Below are positions 7,710 through 13,687 of a stretch of 15,440 bases of DNA, one piece after another. Position 1 is the first letter of the stretch. Every line of letters begins with the position of its first letter. This DNA comes from GWB1-37-8 sp964646925. Lineage in GTDB: Bacteria > Patescibacteriota > Microgenomatia > Levybacterales > UBA12049. The stretch lies in contig CAZYIC010000028.1 of the NCBI GenBank assembly GCA_964646925.1, forward strand, positions 1 through 15,440, in the 5' to 3' direction. The notes under the pieces were generated by a model. The model was given only the letters and a program-made list of their open reading frames with translations. It ran no database searches and was not told where the DNA came from. The position numbers were made by a program, and so were the translations under genes.

Positions 7710-9076
7710 AAAATACTCTTTCCTGTTAAGATTTTTCGTGTTTCAAGCATTGCCGAATAGGTTGGTAAAACATATAGGGTTTCTGATTTCGGAGTTTTTT
7801 CTAAACTTAATGTAATTGCTTTTTTAAGGTCTTCCTCAATTTGAAATTTTAAATTTGAAGTTTTCATTGAAAATTGAAAATTAGAAATTGAAAATACAGA
7901 AGAATACTTTATTCTTAACCCCATGTCGTAAGCACGATCGCCACTTACGATTAGAAAGCTAAGATTTTTAATGTAATCTTCTGTGTCCACGTCCCAGATC
8001 CATGAAACATCGCGGCCGTCGGGAATTCTGTCATTTAAAACTAGCAGTAAATTTTTCGCTTTTAAATCCGTAATGGTTCGCAGGGATTCGTTAAATCCTG
8101 TTGGATTTTTGGAAAGAAATATTTGCACTTTTTTGCCGCTAATACTTAAAAGTTCCTGTCTTCCAAAAGCAGGCGTAAAATTTTTCAAAGAAGAAATAAC
8201 AATTTTCTCATCAATATCCAGTTGTCTAGACAACGATACTGCCGCTACCGCATTATATTGATTATAGGTTCCGGGAAGAGGATAAATCGGTGACTTATTA
8301 TAGTCAAGTTTCGGTCGAACATTTTTACATTTTTTACATTCCCAATCCCCAAGATGCGAATAGTAAACGGTTTTGTACAAAAGCTTTGCTCCGCAATTCG
8401 GACAGTATGTCGAGTCAGACGCATGTTGAAAATCTTTGCTTGATTTTTTTTTAGCCTCAAGCCCAAAATAAAATACCTTATCGGAGTCTCGTTTCCGATA
8501 CGGGATCGGAATAGCTTGGCGATGTGGTACTAGAGATGCGATTTGGGGATCATCGGCATTTAGAATTAATTTAGTTTTTGAGGTAAGTTTGTTTAGTGCC
8601 TCTTTCCACTTCTGAGCAATAGTGTTTATCTCACCGTATCTGTCTAGTTGGTCGCGAAACAAATTTAAAATTATTATAAAATCAGGATTGCGTATTTTTT
8701 TTAAAAAATGCGATAAAGTATTTTCATCGATTTCGAAAATTGCAAAATCTTTATTTATTTTTCCAGACAAATTTGAATTTAAAATTAAAGACGATGCGAT
8801 TCCGTTAAGAAGGTTCGCGCCGGCAGTATTTTGAAAAACTTTTTTATTATTTTTTTCAAGAATTGTTTGAATTAATTTTCCGGTTGTAGTTTTCCCGTTG
8901 GTTCCGGCAATTAAAATAGTTTTTAAATTTTTATTAGCATTTAATACATTTTTAATAAAATTTTTGTTTAAATTAAGGGCGATATGTCCCGGCCAAGTTG
9001 AGCCGGATCCAACATTAAAGTAACGAATAATTATTGATACGAATTTACCGGTTAATATTAATAATGAGTTTATCAT
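7706..9076 (-). CDS. murT: Lipid II isoglutaminyl synthase, Mur ligase-like subunit MurT
   Basis: MurT is the ATP-dependent partner of GatD; it activates the D-Glu alpha-carboxylate of lipid II. The 456-residue protein has the Mur-ligase P-loop GTNGKTTTGK at 58-67, a ribbon-type zinc site CPNCG...CKKC (C225, C228, C247, C250) diagnostic of MurT, and the C-terminal signature DGRDVSWIWDVDTED (about 353-367). That signature includes the conserved aspartates, one of which is thought to complete the GatD catalytic triad. The hydrophobic N-terminus (3-19) may contact the membrane. Residues 395-412 are a low-complexity stretch encoded by AT-rich repeats and look inserted. The ATG is preceded at 7 bases by AAGGA, which is contributed by an intergenic repeat. 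The stop overlaps the gatD start. Confidence 0.93.
   Translation of the reverse strand: MINSLLILTGKFVSIIIRYFNVGSGSTWPGHIALNLNKNFIKNVLNANKNLKTILIAGTNGKTTTGKLIQTILEKNNKKVFQNTAGANLLNGIASSLILNSNLSGKINKDFAIFEIDENTLSHFLKKIRNPDFIIILNLFRDQLDRYGEINTIAQKWKEALNKLTSKTKLILNADDPQIASLVPHRQAIPIPYRKRDSDKVFYFGLEAKKKSSKDFQHASDSTYCPNCGAKLLYKTVYYSHLGDWECKKCKNVRPKLDYNKSPIYPLPGTYNQYNAVAAVSLSRQLDIDEKIVISSLKNFTPAFGRQELLSISGKKVQIFLSKNPTGFNESLRTITDLKAKNLLLVLNDRIPDGRDVSWIWDVDTEDYIKNLSFLIVSGDRAYDMGLRIKYSSVFSISNFQFSMKTSNLKFQIEEDLKKAITLSLEKTPKSETLYVLPTYSAMLETRKILTGKSIL
7841..7894. repeat. Low-complexity repeat inserted in murT
   Basis: The stretch is built from imperfect copies of ttgaaaat and aattt (tttgaaattttaaatttga, then cattgaaaattgaaaattag and gaaattgaaaat). 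It encodes FSISNFQFSMKTSNLKFQ at MurT residues 395-412, between the family motifs RAYDMGLRIKY and EEDLKKAI. Tandem ttgaaaat arrays are more usual between genes. Confidence 0.6.
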
Positions 9077-9081
9077 AAGAA

Positions 9082-9106
9082 GATCCTTCGACTTCGTTCA
9101 GGATGA
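9082..9106. repeat. Intergenic dispersed repeat between htpX and murT
   Basis: The plus-strand segment starting gatccttcgacttcgttcag and ending ggatgac has atcct/aggat arms around a 12-base centre. It fills most of the 43-base htpX-murT gap. The form TCCTTCGACTTCG(T/C)TCAGGATGAC is a dispersed repeat I recall from several bacterial groups. On the minus strand it supplies the AAGGA in front of murT. Confidence 0.6.
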
Positions 9107-9119
9107 CTCGTTGCGTTCG

Positions 9120-10019
9120 TCACATTGATCGGAGGATTTTTATCCTTTCTTCAATCGAAGGGTGGGTATTGAAGAGATTTGCGAACCAACTTCCCTCGAT
9201 TTTTCCCTTAAAAGGATTCGCAATATATAAATGTGCGGTTGCATTGTTGGCCGCTTCCAAAGGCTCTTTGTCTTGCGCAATTTTTTCCAATGCGGATGCC
9301 AATCCTTCAGGATAACGCGTTAATAACGCTCCCGATGCATCAGCCAGAAATTCCCTTTTTCTGGATACGGCTAATTGAATCAACGTTGCTATGATTGGAG
9401 AAAGAACCGCCAAAATAATTCCGATCATTAAAAATATTCCTTGAGTATTGCCTCTGTCGCTTTTTTCCCTGCGGCCTCCTCCATACCAAAGACTGCGCAT
9501 AAAAAAATCTGCAAGAAGCGCGACCAGTCCCACTAAAATTACTACAATTGACATGAGTCTGATATCATAGTTTCGAACATGAGACAGTTCGTGAGAAATA
9601 ACTCCCTCAAGTTCAACTTTATCGAGCCTATCCAGAATTCCCGTTGTTACGCAGACAACGGAATGATTTGGATCACGTCCGGTAGCAAACGCATTAATAG
9701 CGGAGTCATTAATAATATATATTTTCGGCATTGGAATACCTGCTCCGATACATAAATTTTCTACTGTTCTGAAAAGCTGGGGATTATCTTTTTTCGTAAT
9801 TTGTTTTGCGCCTGACATTCCCAGAATCATCTTGTCGGAGTAATAATAACTGGAAAAACCCATGATTCCCGAGATTATTAACCCGATTCCGGCATAAGAA
9901 AGACCATAGCCGGAAGCTTTGCCGTATATAAAAATAACAGTAGTTACAAAAAGAATAAACAAAACAACTATCAACCATGTTTTTGTTTTATTGGCAGATA
10001 TTTGGGAGTAAATATTCAT
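9120..10019 (-). CDS. htpX: M48-family membrane zinc metalloprotease HtpX
   Basis: This 299-residue integral membrane protease degrades damaged membrane proteins. The zinc motif HELSH lies at 143-147, with the third ligand E223 in SRKREFLADASGA. There are four hydrophobic segments, at about 14-32, 39-58, 154-172 and 195-218. Two precede the catalytic domain and two follow it, which is the HtpX topology. The conserved NAFATGRDPNHSVVCVTTGIL and C-terminal NTHPSIEERI lines are present. It follows lemA after 10 bases, and the lemA-htpX pair is a recurrent bacterial gene pair. There is no promoter in the 10-base gap, so it depends on the polX-lemA transcript. Confidence 0.95.
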   Translation of the reverse strand: MNIYSQISANKTKTWLIVVLFILFVTTVIFIYGKASGYGLSYAGIGLIISGIMGFSSYYYSDKMILGMSGAKQITKKDNPQLFRTVENLCIGAGIPMPKIYIINDSAINAFATGRDPNHSVVCVTTGILDRLDKVELEGVISHELSHVRNYDIRLMSIVVILVGLVALLADFFMRSLWYGGGRREKSDRGNTQGIFLMIGIILAVLSPIIATLIQLAVSRKREFLADASGALLTRYPEGLASALEKIAQDKEPLEAANNATAHLYIANPFKGKIEGSWFANLFNTHPSIEERIKILRSM

Positions 10020-10029
10020 AATGAAATTT

Positions 10030-10581
10030 CTAAAATTTCACATTGACATTCTTTTTCTCTCCGTCAGTTGCCTCAAAGAATTCTTCCTGTTTAAATCCAA
10101 AAATACCCCCAATTACCGAACCTGGAAAATTAACAAGAGTAGAATTATAGCTCCCTACGTTTGTATTAAAGAATTGTCTTGCGTATGCAATTTTGGCTTC
10201 AATATCAGACAGCTCCTCCTGCAACTGTAAAAAATTATTACTTGCTTTTAATTCCGGATAGCCTTCCGAAACAGCAAATAAGCTTTTTAAAGCGGAAGAC
10301 AGCATATTATCAGAGACTGCTTTTTCATGGGTCGTATTCGCGTGCATTAGAGAAGAACGGGCTTTAGTTACATTCTCAAGTAATTCTTTTTCGTGTTTGG
10401 CATACCCCTTGACAGTCTCAATAAGATTCGGAACTAAATCAACCCTTCTTTTTAATTGAACATCAATTCCGCTCAGCGCTTCTTTGATTCTAATTTTGCC
10501 TGTTGCTAACGAGTTGTATGTAAACCAGACAAATAGAACTGTCAGAACTGTTGCGATAATTAAAATTAAACTTATGTCCAT
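10030..10581 (-). CDS. lemA: LemA family membrane protein
   Basis: This 183-residue protein has an N-terminal membrane anchor (about 4-23) followed by the LemA helical bundle. The family motifs are clear: IDVQLKRRVDLVPNLIETVK with GYAKHEKELL after it, and YPELKASNNFLQLQEELSD with IEAKIAYARQFFN after it. The biochemical role of LemA is not settled; its steady linkage to M48 proteases suggests an accessory role in envelope protein quality control. The start is decided by a Shine-Dalgarno-like GGGGGTG about 9 bases upstream of the ATG, overlapping the region just after the polX stop. This is one of the few clear ribosome-binding sites in the window and fits a gene inside an operon. Confidence 0.95.
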   Translation of the reverse strand: MDISLILIIATVLTVLFVWFTYNSLATGKIRIKEALSGIDVQLKRRVDLVPNLIETVKGYAKHEKELLENVTKARSSLMHANTTHEKAVSDNMLSSALKSLFAVSEGYPELKASNNFLQLQEELSDIEAKIAYARQFFNTNVGSYNSTLVNFPGSVIGGIFGFKQEEFFEATDGEKKNVNVKF

Positions 10582-10589
10582 TATTTATT

Positions 10590-10597
10590 CACCCCCT
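10590..10597 (-). promoter_or_regulatory. Shine-Dalgarno-like site of lemA
   Basis: The minus strand reads AGGGGGTG and then the lemA ATG 8 bases later. It differs by one base from the anti-SD complement GGAGGTG. It directly follows the polX TAG stop (10600-10598), consistent with internal operon translation. Confidence 0.6.
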
Positions 10598-12367
10598 CTA
10601 CTTTTTAAGCCATTCAATGAAATCATTATAGCTTAATGCATTAAGAATGTCATCTCGTGTTGCCCAGCCTCGTCTTGCCATCGCAACGCCATATTTCATA
10701 AGAGCCATTTGCTCTGTTGCATGACTATCGGTATTTATTATCATTTTGACTTTACTGTCAACAGCTTTTCGTATTATTGCGTCAGGAAGGTCTAAGCGTG
10801 TATACCAGCTATTTATTTCCAAAGCCTTGTTGTGTTTTTTGCAGAATTCAAAAATTTTCTCAAAATCAAGCTCATAGCCGTTACGGACATTAAGTATTCT
10901 GCCGGTCGGGTGAGCTAAAATTTTTGCTTTGGGGTGAGAAAGACCATTAATAACCCGATTCGTCATTTTATCTTTATCCGTTCCAAAAGAACTATGGATA
11001 GAAACAATTACCCCATCCAAGATATCTAAACATTTATTGTCAATTGTCAAAGATCCGTTGGATAAAATATCAACTTCGAGCATTTTAAGTATTCGTATAT
11101 TTTTATTGTTCGATTGAGCTTGATCTATAATCTCATTCCTTTTTTCAATTAATGAGTAAATTTGTTGTTTGGTATGTTTGGAAATGCTGGGATTGTGTTC
11201 GGAGAATCCAATATGGGAGTAATTTAGGCTTAAAGCTTCTTTTACCATCTCCCCGGTGGAATTTTGTCCAAGGTCATGGCTGGGCTCGATAGGAAAGCCG
11301 GAATGAAGATGGAAATCACCCTTTATGTCTGATAACGCAACTAACTTAGGAAGTTGTTTTATTGCCGCCAGTTCAACTTCCCCTGTGTTCTCTCTCATTT
11401 CCGGGGGAATCCACTGGAGACCGACAGCGTGATAGAATTTTTCCTCAGTATCATATTTTTCAATTTTTTGGCTTTTACTTTTAAGTCTTTTTATTCCGCG
11501 TTCGGATAAAGACAATCCTTTTTTTAAGGCAAATTCCCTAAGACGAACATTATGGTCTTTGCTGCCTGTAAAATGCTGAAGGAGAGCTCCAAAGCGATCG
11601 GGGGGCTGAACCATAAGGTCAACTTGCCTGCCGTTTGATACAAGAATTGAGGATGAGACTGCTCCTTTCTCGACAACTCTTTGTTTGTAGGGATATTGTG
11701 TAAAATGCTCAATTACTTCTTTTGGTTTATAGCTGGCAACTGCTATATCCACATCTCCAACGGTTGGCTTCATGCGTCTCAGGCTTCCAAGAGGATATGC
11801 CTTCAGCACGTCTTTGGATTTTTTAAGATGGGCAAGGATACTTTCAGCAATTTCATAAGCAAAAGGCAGAACCATCCGTGAAGCCTTATTTTTGCCTTTT
11901 TTATATTCAACAAGAGATTGAAGCAGGTCTTTTTCTGACTTTTCTCCAAAACCTTCTATTTTGGCAATTTTGCCTGCTTTGGCAATTTTTATGAGATCAT
12001 CAATAGCTGTTTTTGGATCATTTAACGAAAATTTTATGGTAAGTTTGTAGGCTGTTTTTGGACCGAACTTAGGGATGTCAATAAGAGTAAAAACCGCTTT
12101 TGGAATGTCCTTAAGAACAAAATCAAAATGTTTTACATGTTTTTTTTCAAAAAGCTCATTTAGGCGTTTGGAAATTGTTGCTCCTATCCCGGGAAGAATT
12201 TGGAGCTTGTCTTCTTTGTATAAGTCGCTTAATTCCGAAGGGGAATTGGCAATAGTCTCGGCAGCTTTTTGGTAAGCAAGGATTTGAAAACGGAACTTTT
12301 TTTCATCTTTTATGCTGTAGGAGGCGGCAATATTTCTGAAAAGGCGTGCTATTTCTTGATTGTTCAT
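10598..12367 (-). CDS. polX: DNA polymerase X family protein with PHP domain
   Basis: This 589-residue bacterial PolX is a gap-filling repair polymerase with a C-terminal PHP phosphoesterase domain. The N-terminal 8-kDa-like region and helix-hairpin-helix elements (about 1-150, including ILPGIGATISKRL and LIDIPKFGPKTAYKL) bind DNA. The nucleotidyltransferase site is GSLRRMKPTVGDVDIAV, with D205 and D207, and a third aspartate D250 in RQVDLMVQP. The PHP domain from about 345 shows DFHLHS (H353, H355), SEHN (H391), MLEVD (E431), SIHSS (H458), AHPTG (H486) and NTDSHA (D547, H549), so its metal site looks intact. A promoter (TTGAAT-17-TAGAAT) lies 7 bases before the ATG, making it the first gene of the polX-lemA-htpX run and probably leaderless. 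Confidence 0.95.
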   Translation of the reverse strand: MNNQEIARLFRNIAASYSIKDEKKFRFQILAYQKAAETIANSPSELSDLYKEDKLQILPGIGATISKRLNELFEKKHVKHFDFVLKDIPKAVFTLIDIPKFGPKTAYKLTIKFSLNDPKTAIDDLIKIAKAGKIAKIEGFGEKSEKDLLQSLVEYKKGKNKASRMVLPFAYEIAESILAHLKKSKDVLKAYPLGSLRRMKPTVGDVDIAVASYKPKEVIEHFTQYPYKQRVVEKGAVSSSILVSNGRQVDLMVQPPDRFGALLQHFTGSKDHNVRLREFALKKGLSLSERGIKRLKSKSQKIEKYDTEEKFYHAVGLQWIPPEMRENTGEVELAAIKQLPKLVALSDIKGDFHLHSGFPIEPSHDLGQNSTGEMVKEALSLNYSHIGFSEHNPSISKHTKQQIYSLIEKRNEIIDQAQSNNKNIRILKMLEVDILSNGSLTIDNKCLDILDGVIVSIHSSFGTDKDKMTNRVINGLSHPKAKILAHPTGRILNVRNGYELDFEKIFEFCKKHNKALEINSWYTRLDLPDAIIRKAVDSKVKMIINTDSHATEQMALMKYGVAMARRGWATRDDILNALSYNDFIEWLKK

Positions 12368-12374
12368 TAGTTCA

Positions 12375-12403
12375 ATTCTAGTTTATTATTGTACGAAATT
12401 CAA
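12375..12403 (-). promoter_or_regulatory. polX promoter
   Basis: On the minus strand there is TTGAAT (12403-12398), a 17-base spacer and TAGAAT (12380-12375). Seven bases separate the -10 box from the ATG at 12367, so the predicted start of transcription falls on or next to the start codon. It overlaps the opposing tRNA promoter. Confidence 0.6.
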
Positions 12404-12417
12404 TTATTTGCTAAAAT
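12389..12417 (+). promoter_or_regulatory. Promoter for the tRNA-Asp locus
   Basis: TTGTAC (12389-12394), a 17-base spacer and TAAAAT (12412-12417) would start RNA near 12424, seven bases before the first tRNA-like sequence. The -35 is weak. It overlaps the divergent polX promoter. Confidence 0.4.
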
Positions 12418-12456
12418 AGTCTGAGTTTGTGGGGTGGTAGCTCAGTTGGCTAGAGC

Positions 12457-12473
12457 GGAACGTCAAACGTTCC
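12457..12473. repeat. Perfect 7-bp hairpin inside the split tRNA-Asp
   Basis: ggaacgt, loop caa, acgttcc form a perfect 7-bp stem. It lies between the D-arm and the 5' strand of the anticodon stem, where a tRNA normally has a single base (position 26). It is the core of the 19-base extra segment 12458-12476. Confidence 0.7.
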
Positions 12474-12507
12474 AGGCTTCCCTGCCTGCCACGTAAATTT
12501 ACTGAAT

Positions 12508-12581
12508 GGGGCCGTAGCGCAATTGGTTAGAGCGCCTCCCTGTCACGGAGGAGGTTACGAGTTCGAGTCTCGCCGGTCCCG
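12508..12581 (+). tRNA. tRNA-Asp (anticodon GTC)
   Basis: A complete 74-base cloverleaf. The acceptor is GGGGCCG/CGGTCCC (one G-U), the anticodon arm is CCTCC-CTGTCAC-GGAGG, the T-loop is TTCGAGT and the discriminator is G73. The D-stem has a G12-A23 mismatch and the T-stem an A49-C65 mismatch, so two helices are slightly imperfect. CCA is not encoded (GCAAATG follows). It sits entirely within the anticodon-loop gap of a second tRNA-Asp-like sequence. Confidence 0.88.
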
Positions 12582-12659
12582 CAAATGTTAGGTGGTCACG
12601 GAAGAGGTCGCGGGTTAGAGCCCCGTTCACCCCGCCACAAAAGCAATTTGGATTGGTAC

Positions 12660-12688
12660 TTGATTTTATTAACTTCTGCCCGTATAAT
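12660..12688 (+). promoter_or_regulatory. Promoter of the LysM gene
   Basis: TTGATT (12660-12665), a 17-base spacer and a consensus TATAAT (12683-12688) lie about 30 bases before the ATG at 12718. This gives a leader of about 23 bases, in which no Shine-Dalgarno sequence is visible. Confidence 0.7.
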
Positions 12689-12717
12689 TCTTTTCACAAA
12701 TCCTGCCTCAAATTTTT

Positions 12718-13290
12718 ATGGCAAAAGCCAAAGAAAAAAAGACTGCCGCATTTAAAAACTTTAAGCTAACAGAATCTTACACAAGCTTCATATTGGGTGC
12801 ATTGGCGGTTGTGATTGTTGGAATTTTATTTATCTCTTTTGCGAGAAATAAAAATACACAAACGAGTTCTGTTAAACAGGAACCAATAGAAACTACAGAT
12901 AATTCTAAAACTTCTTCAGCTTACACAATAAAACCGGGTGATGATTTGTGGAGTATTTCTGAAAATATTTACAGAGACGGTTTTAAATGGGTTGAAATTG
13001 CGAAAGTGAATAAATTGACAGATCCGGGATTGATTCATGCTGGAAATAAATTAATAATTCCAGCTCCGGAAATGGCGAAAGCAGAGTCTGCTGCTAAAGC
13101 GCAGACTACGGTAACACAAAATAACACCATTACGGGAAGCGCATATACAATAAAATCAGGAGATAATTTGTGGAATATCGCAGTAAGAGCATATGGCGAT
13201 GGATTTAAATGGCCGGATATTGCCAAAGCAAATAATCTTGAAAACCCAAATTTAATTTTCTCTGGCAATACCCTCAAAATCCCGCGGTAA
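12718..13290 (+). CDS. Membrane-anchored protein with two LysM domains
   Basis: This 190-residue protein has a basic N-terminus, one transmembrane segment (about 22-43, rich in Ala, Val and Ile) and then a Ser/Thr-rich linker, so the LysM part should lie outside the membrane. Two LysM domains of about 47 residues, at 68-115 and 142-189, each start with YTIK.GD.LW and end with .AGNKLIIP or .SGNTLKIP. They share DGFKW and IAK.N.L..P and are an obvious tandem duplication, separated by an Ala/Thr-rich spacer. LysM binds N-acetylglucosamine-containing chains such as peptidoglycan. No catalytic domain is present, so it is probably a wall-tethering or scaffold protein. It has its own promoter and is flanked on both sides by tRNA loci. 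Confidence 0.9.
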   Translation: MAKAKEKKTAAFKNFKLTESYTSFILGALAVVIVGILFISFARNKNTQTSSVKQEPIETTDNSKTSSAYTIKPGDDLWSISENIYRDGFKWVEIAKVNKLTDPGLIHAGNKLIIPAPEMAKAESAAKAQTTVTQNNTITGSAYTIKSGDNLWNIAVRAYGDGFKWPDIAKANNLENPNLIFSGNTLKIPR

Positions 13291-13314
13291 TCGTTTTGTG
13301 ATAAAATAATAAAG

Positions 13315-13320
13315 TATACT
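13315..13320 (+). promoter_or_regulatory. Possible -10 box for the tRNA-Gly locus
   Basis: TATACT lies 25 bases after the LysM stop and directly abuts the tRNA-Gly-like fragment. No good -35 lies 17 bases upstream (CGTTTT), and TTGTGA at 13296 is too close. It is the only promoter-like sequence before tRNA-Gly. Confidence 0.3.
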
Positions 13321-13353
13321 GCGGGTGTAGCTGATCGGCTCAACGCTACCTTC
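13321..13353 (+). pseudogene. Truncated 5' half of a tRNA (Gly-like)
   Basis: gcgggtgtagctgatcggct followed by caacgctaccttc resembles a bacterial tRNA-Gly from the acceptor (GCGGGTG) through a degraded D-arm to the 5' anticodon stem CTACC and the first loop bases. It then runs into a palindromic repeat at 13355. No matching 3' half with CACCCGC is found downstream. It looks like a remnant broken in the anticodon loop. Confidence 0.45.
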
Positions 13354-13354
13354 T

Positions 13355-13460
13355 CCCGCCTGCACTTGTCATGCGATGGTAGTTCAGTGGTAGAATGTCT
13401 CCTTCCCAAGGAGAAGGTCGCCGGTTCGAATCCGGTCCATCGCTCAAGTTACGGCGGGCA
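13355..13460. repeat. Palindromic repeat arms enclosing tRNA-Gly
   Basis: The left arm has cccgcc (13355-13360) and cttg (13365-13368); the right arm has caag (13445-13448) and ggcggg (13453-13458). The same nested arms form the 39-base insert in gatD at 7096-7134, where the loop is only 8 bases. Here the loop contains the whole tRNA-Gly. The left arm is identical to the gatD copy over tctcccgcctgcacttgtc. Confidence 0.7.
13373..13444 (+). tRNA. tRNA-Gly (anticodon CCC)
   Basis: A complete 72-base cloverleaf. The acceptor is GCGATGG/CCATCGC, the D-arm GTTC/GAAT, the anticodon arm TCTCC-TTCCCAA-GGAGA, the T-arm GCCGG-TTCGAAT-CCGGT and the discriminator T73, as expected for bacterial tRNA-Gly. 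CCA is not encoded. It reads GGG codons and lies precisely between the arms of a palindromic repeat. Confidence 0.92.
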
Positions 13461-13480
13461 GAGCACACTCAAAATACCCC

Positions 13481-13509
13481 TTGACATTTGGAATTTTTGT
13501 TTGCATACT
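13481..13509 (+). promoter_or_regulatory. Promoter for the 44-residue membrane protein
   Basis: A consensus TTGACA (13481-13486), a 17-base spacer and CATACT (13504-13509) are followed by the ATG six bases later at 13516. The expected transcription start coincides with the A of the ATG, so the mRNA should be leaderless. Confidence 0.65.
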
Positions 13510-13515
13510 AAATTT

Positions 13516-13650
13516 ATGGCAAAGAAAAAAACCAGTTCAGCAAGAAAAAAAACATCTCAGATAGATGCTTTATTTAAAAAGCATCGGGATTTGAAGTGGC
13601 TTCTTCTGGTTCTGGCTTTTTCATTTCTTCTTATCACAATAATTAAATAA
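13516..13650 (+). CDS. Small single-pass membrane protein, unknown function
   Basis: This 44-residue protein has a very basic N-terminal half (MAKKKTSSARKKTSQ) and one hydrophobic helix, LKWLLLVLAFSFLLITIIK, reaching the C-terminus. The positive-inside rule puts the N-terminus in the cytoplasm. The frame stays open upstream through the tRNA-Gly, but a strong promoter placed six bases before the ATG at 13516 fixes the start. I do not recognise a family. It lies 71 bases before pyrG, which has its own promoter. It may be a small membrane-associated factor; nothing in the sequence gives a function. Confidence 0.65.
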   Translation: MAKKKTSSARKKTSQIDALFKKHRDLKWLLLVLAFSFLLITIIK

Positions 13651-13687
13651 TGTCCTCTTTATTTACCCAAATTACCCAAACTCCCTG

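Larger units (their letters stand above)
12431..12637 (+). pseudogene. tRNA-Asp-like gene split in the anticodon loop by another tRNA-Asp
   Basis: The 5' part (12431-12457) is a normal tRNA start, with acceptor GGGGTGG and D-arm GCTC/GAGC. After a 19-base insertion comes CTTCC (12477-12481) plus loop bases CTG. The 3' part resumes at 12595 with GTCAC, then GGAAG (12600-12604), T-arm GCGGG/CCCGT (12610-12614/12622-12626), acceptor TCACCCC, G73 and encoded CCA (12635-12637). The split halves pair with each other: the acceptor has six Watson-Crick pairs plus one G-U, and the anticodon stem CTTCC/GGAAG is perfect and differs from that of the inner tRNA. Joined, they would give anticodon GUC (Asp). 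The T-loop is TTAGAGC, so the nearly invariant C56 is A. It is probably a decayed gene; a spliced tRNA cannot be excluded. Confidence 0.6.

Noticed and set aside
12485..12595. Group I or archaeal-type intron in the split tRNA-Asp
   Set aside because: At about 111 bases, almost all of it a tRNA, there is no room for a group I core; I see no clear bulge-helix-bulge at the junctions.
13366..13515. Longer N-terminus for the 44-residue protein
   Set aside because: The extension is translated tRNA-Gly and repeat DNA; the promoter at 13481-13509 lies inside it and supports the start at 13516.
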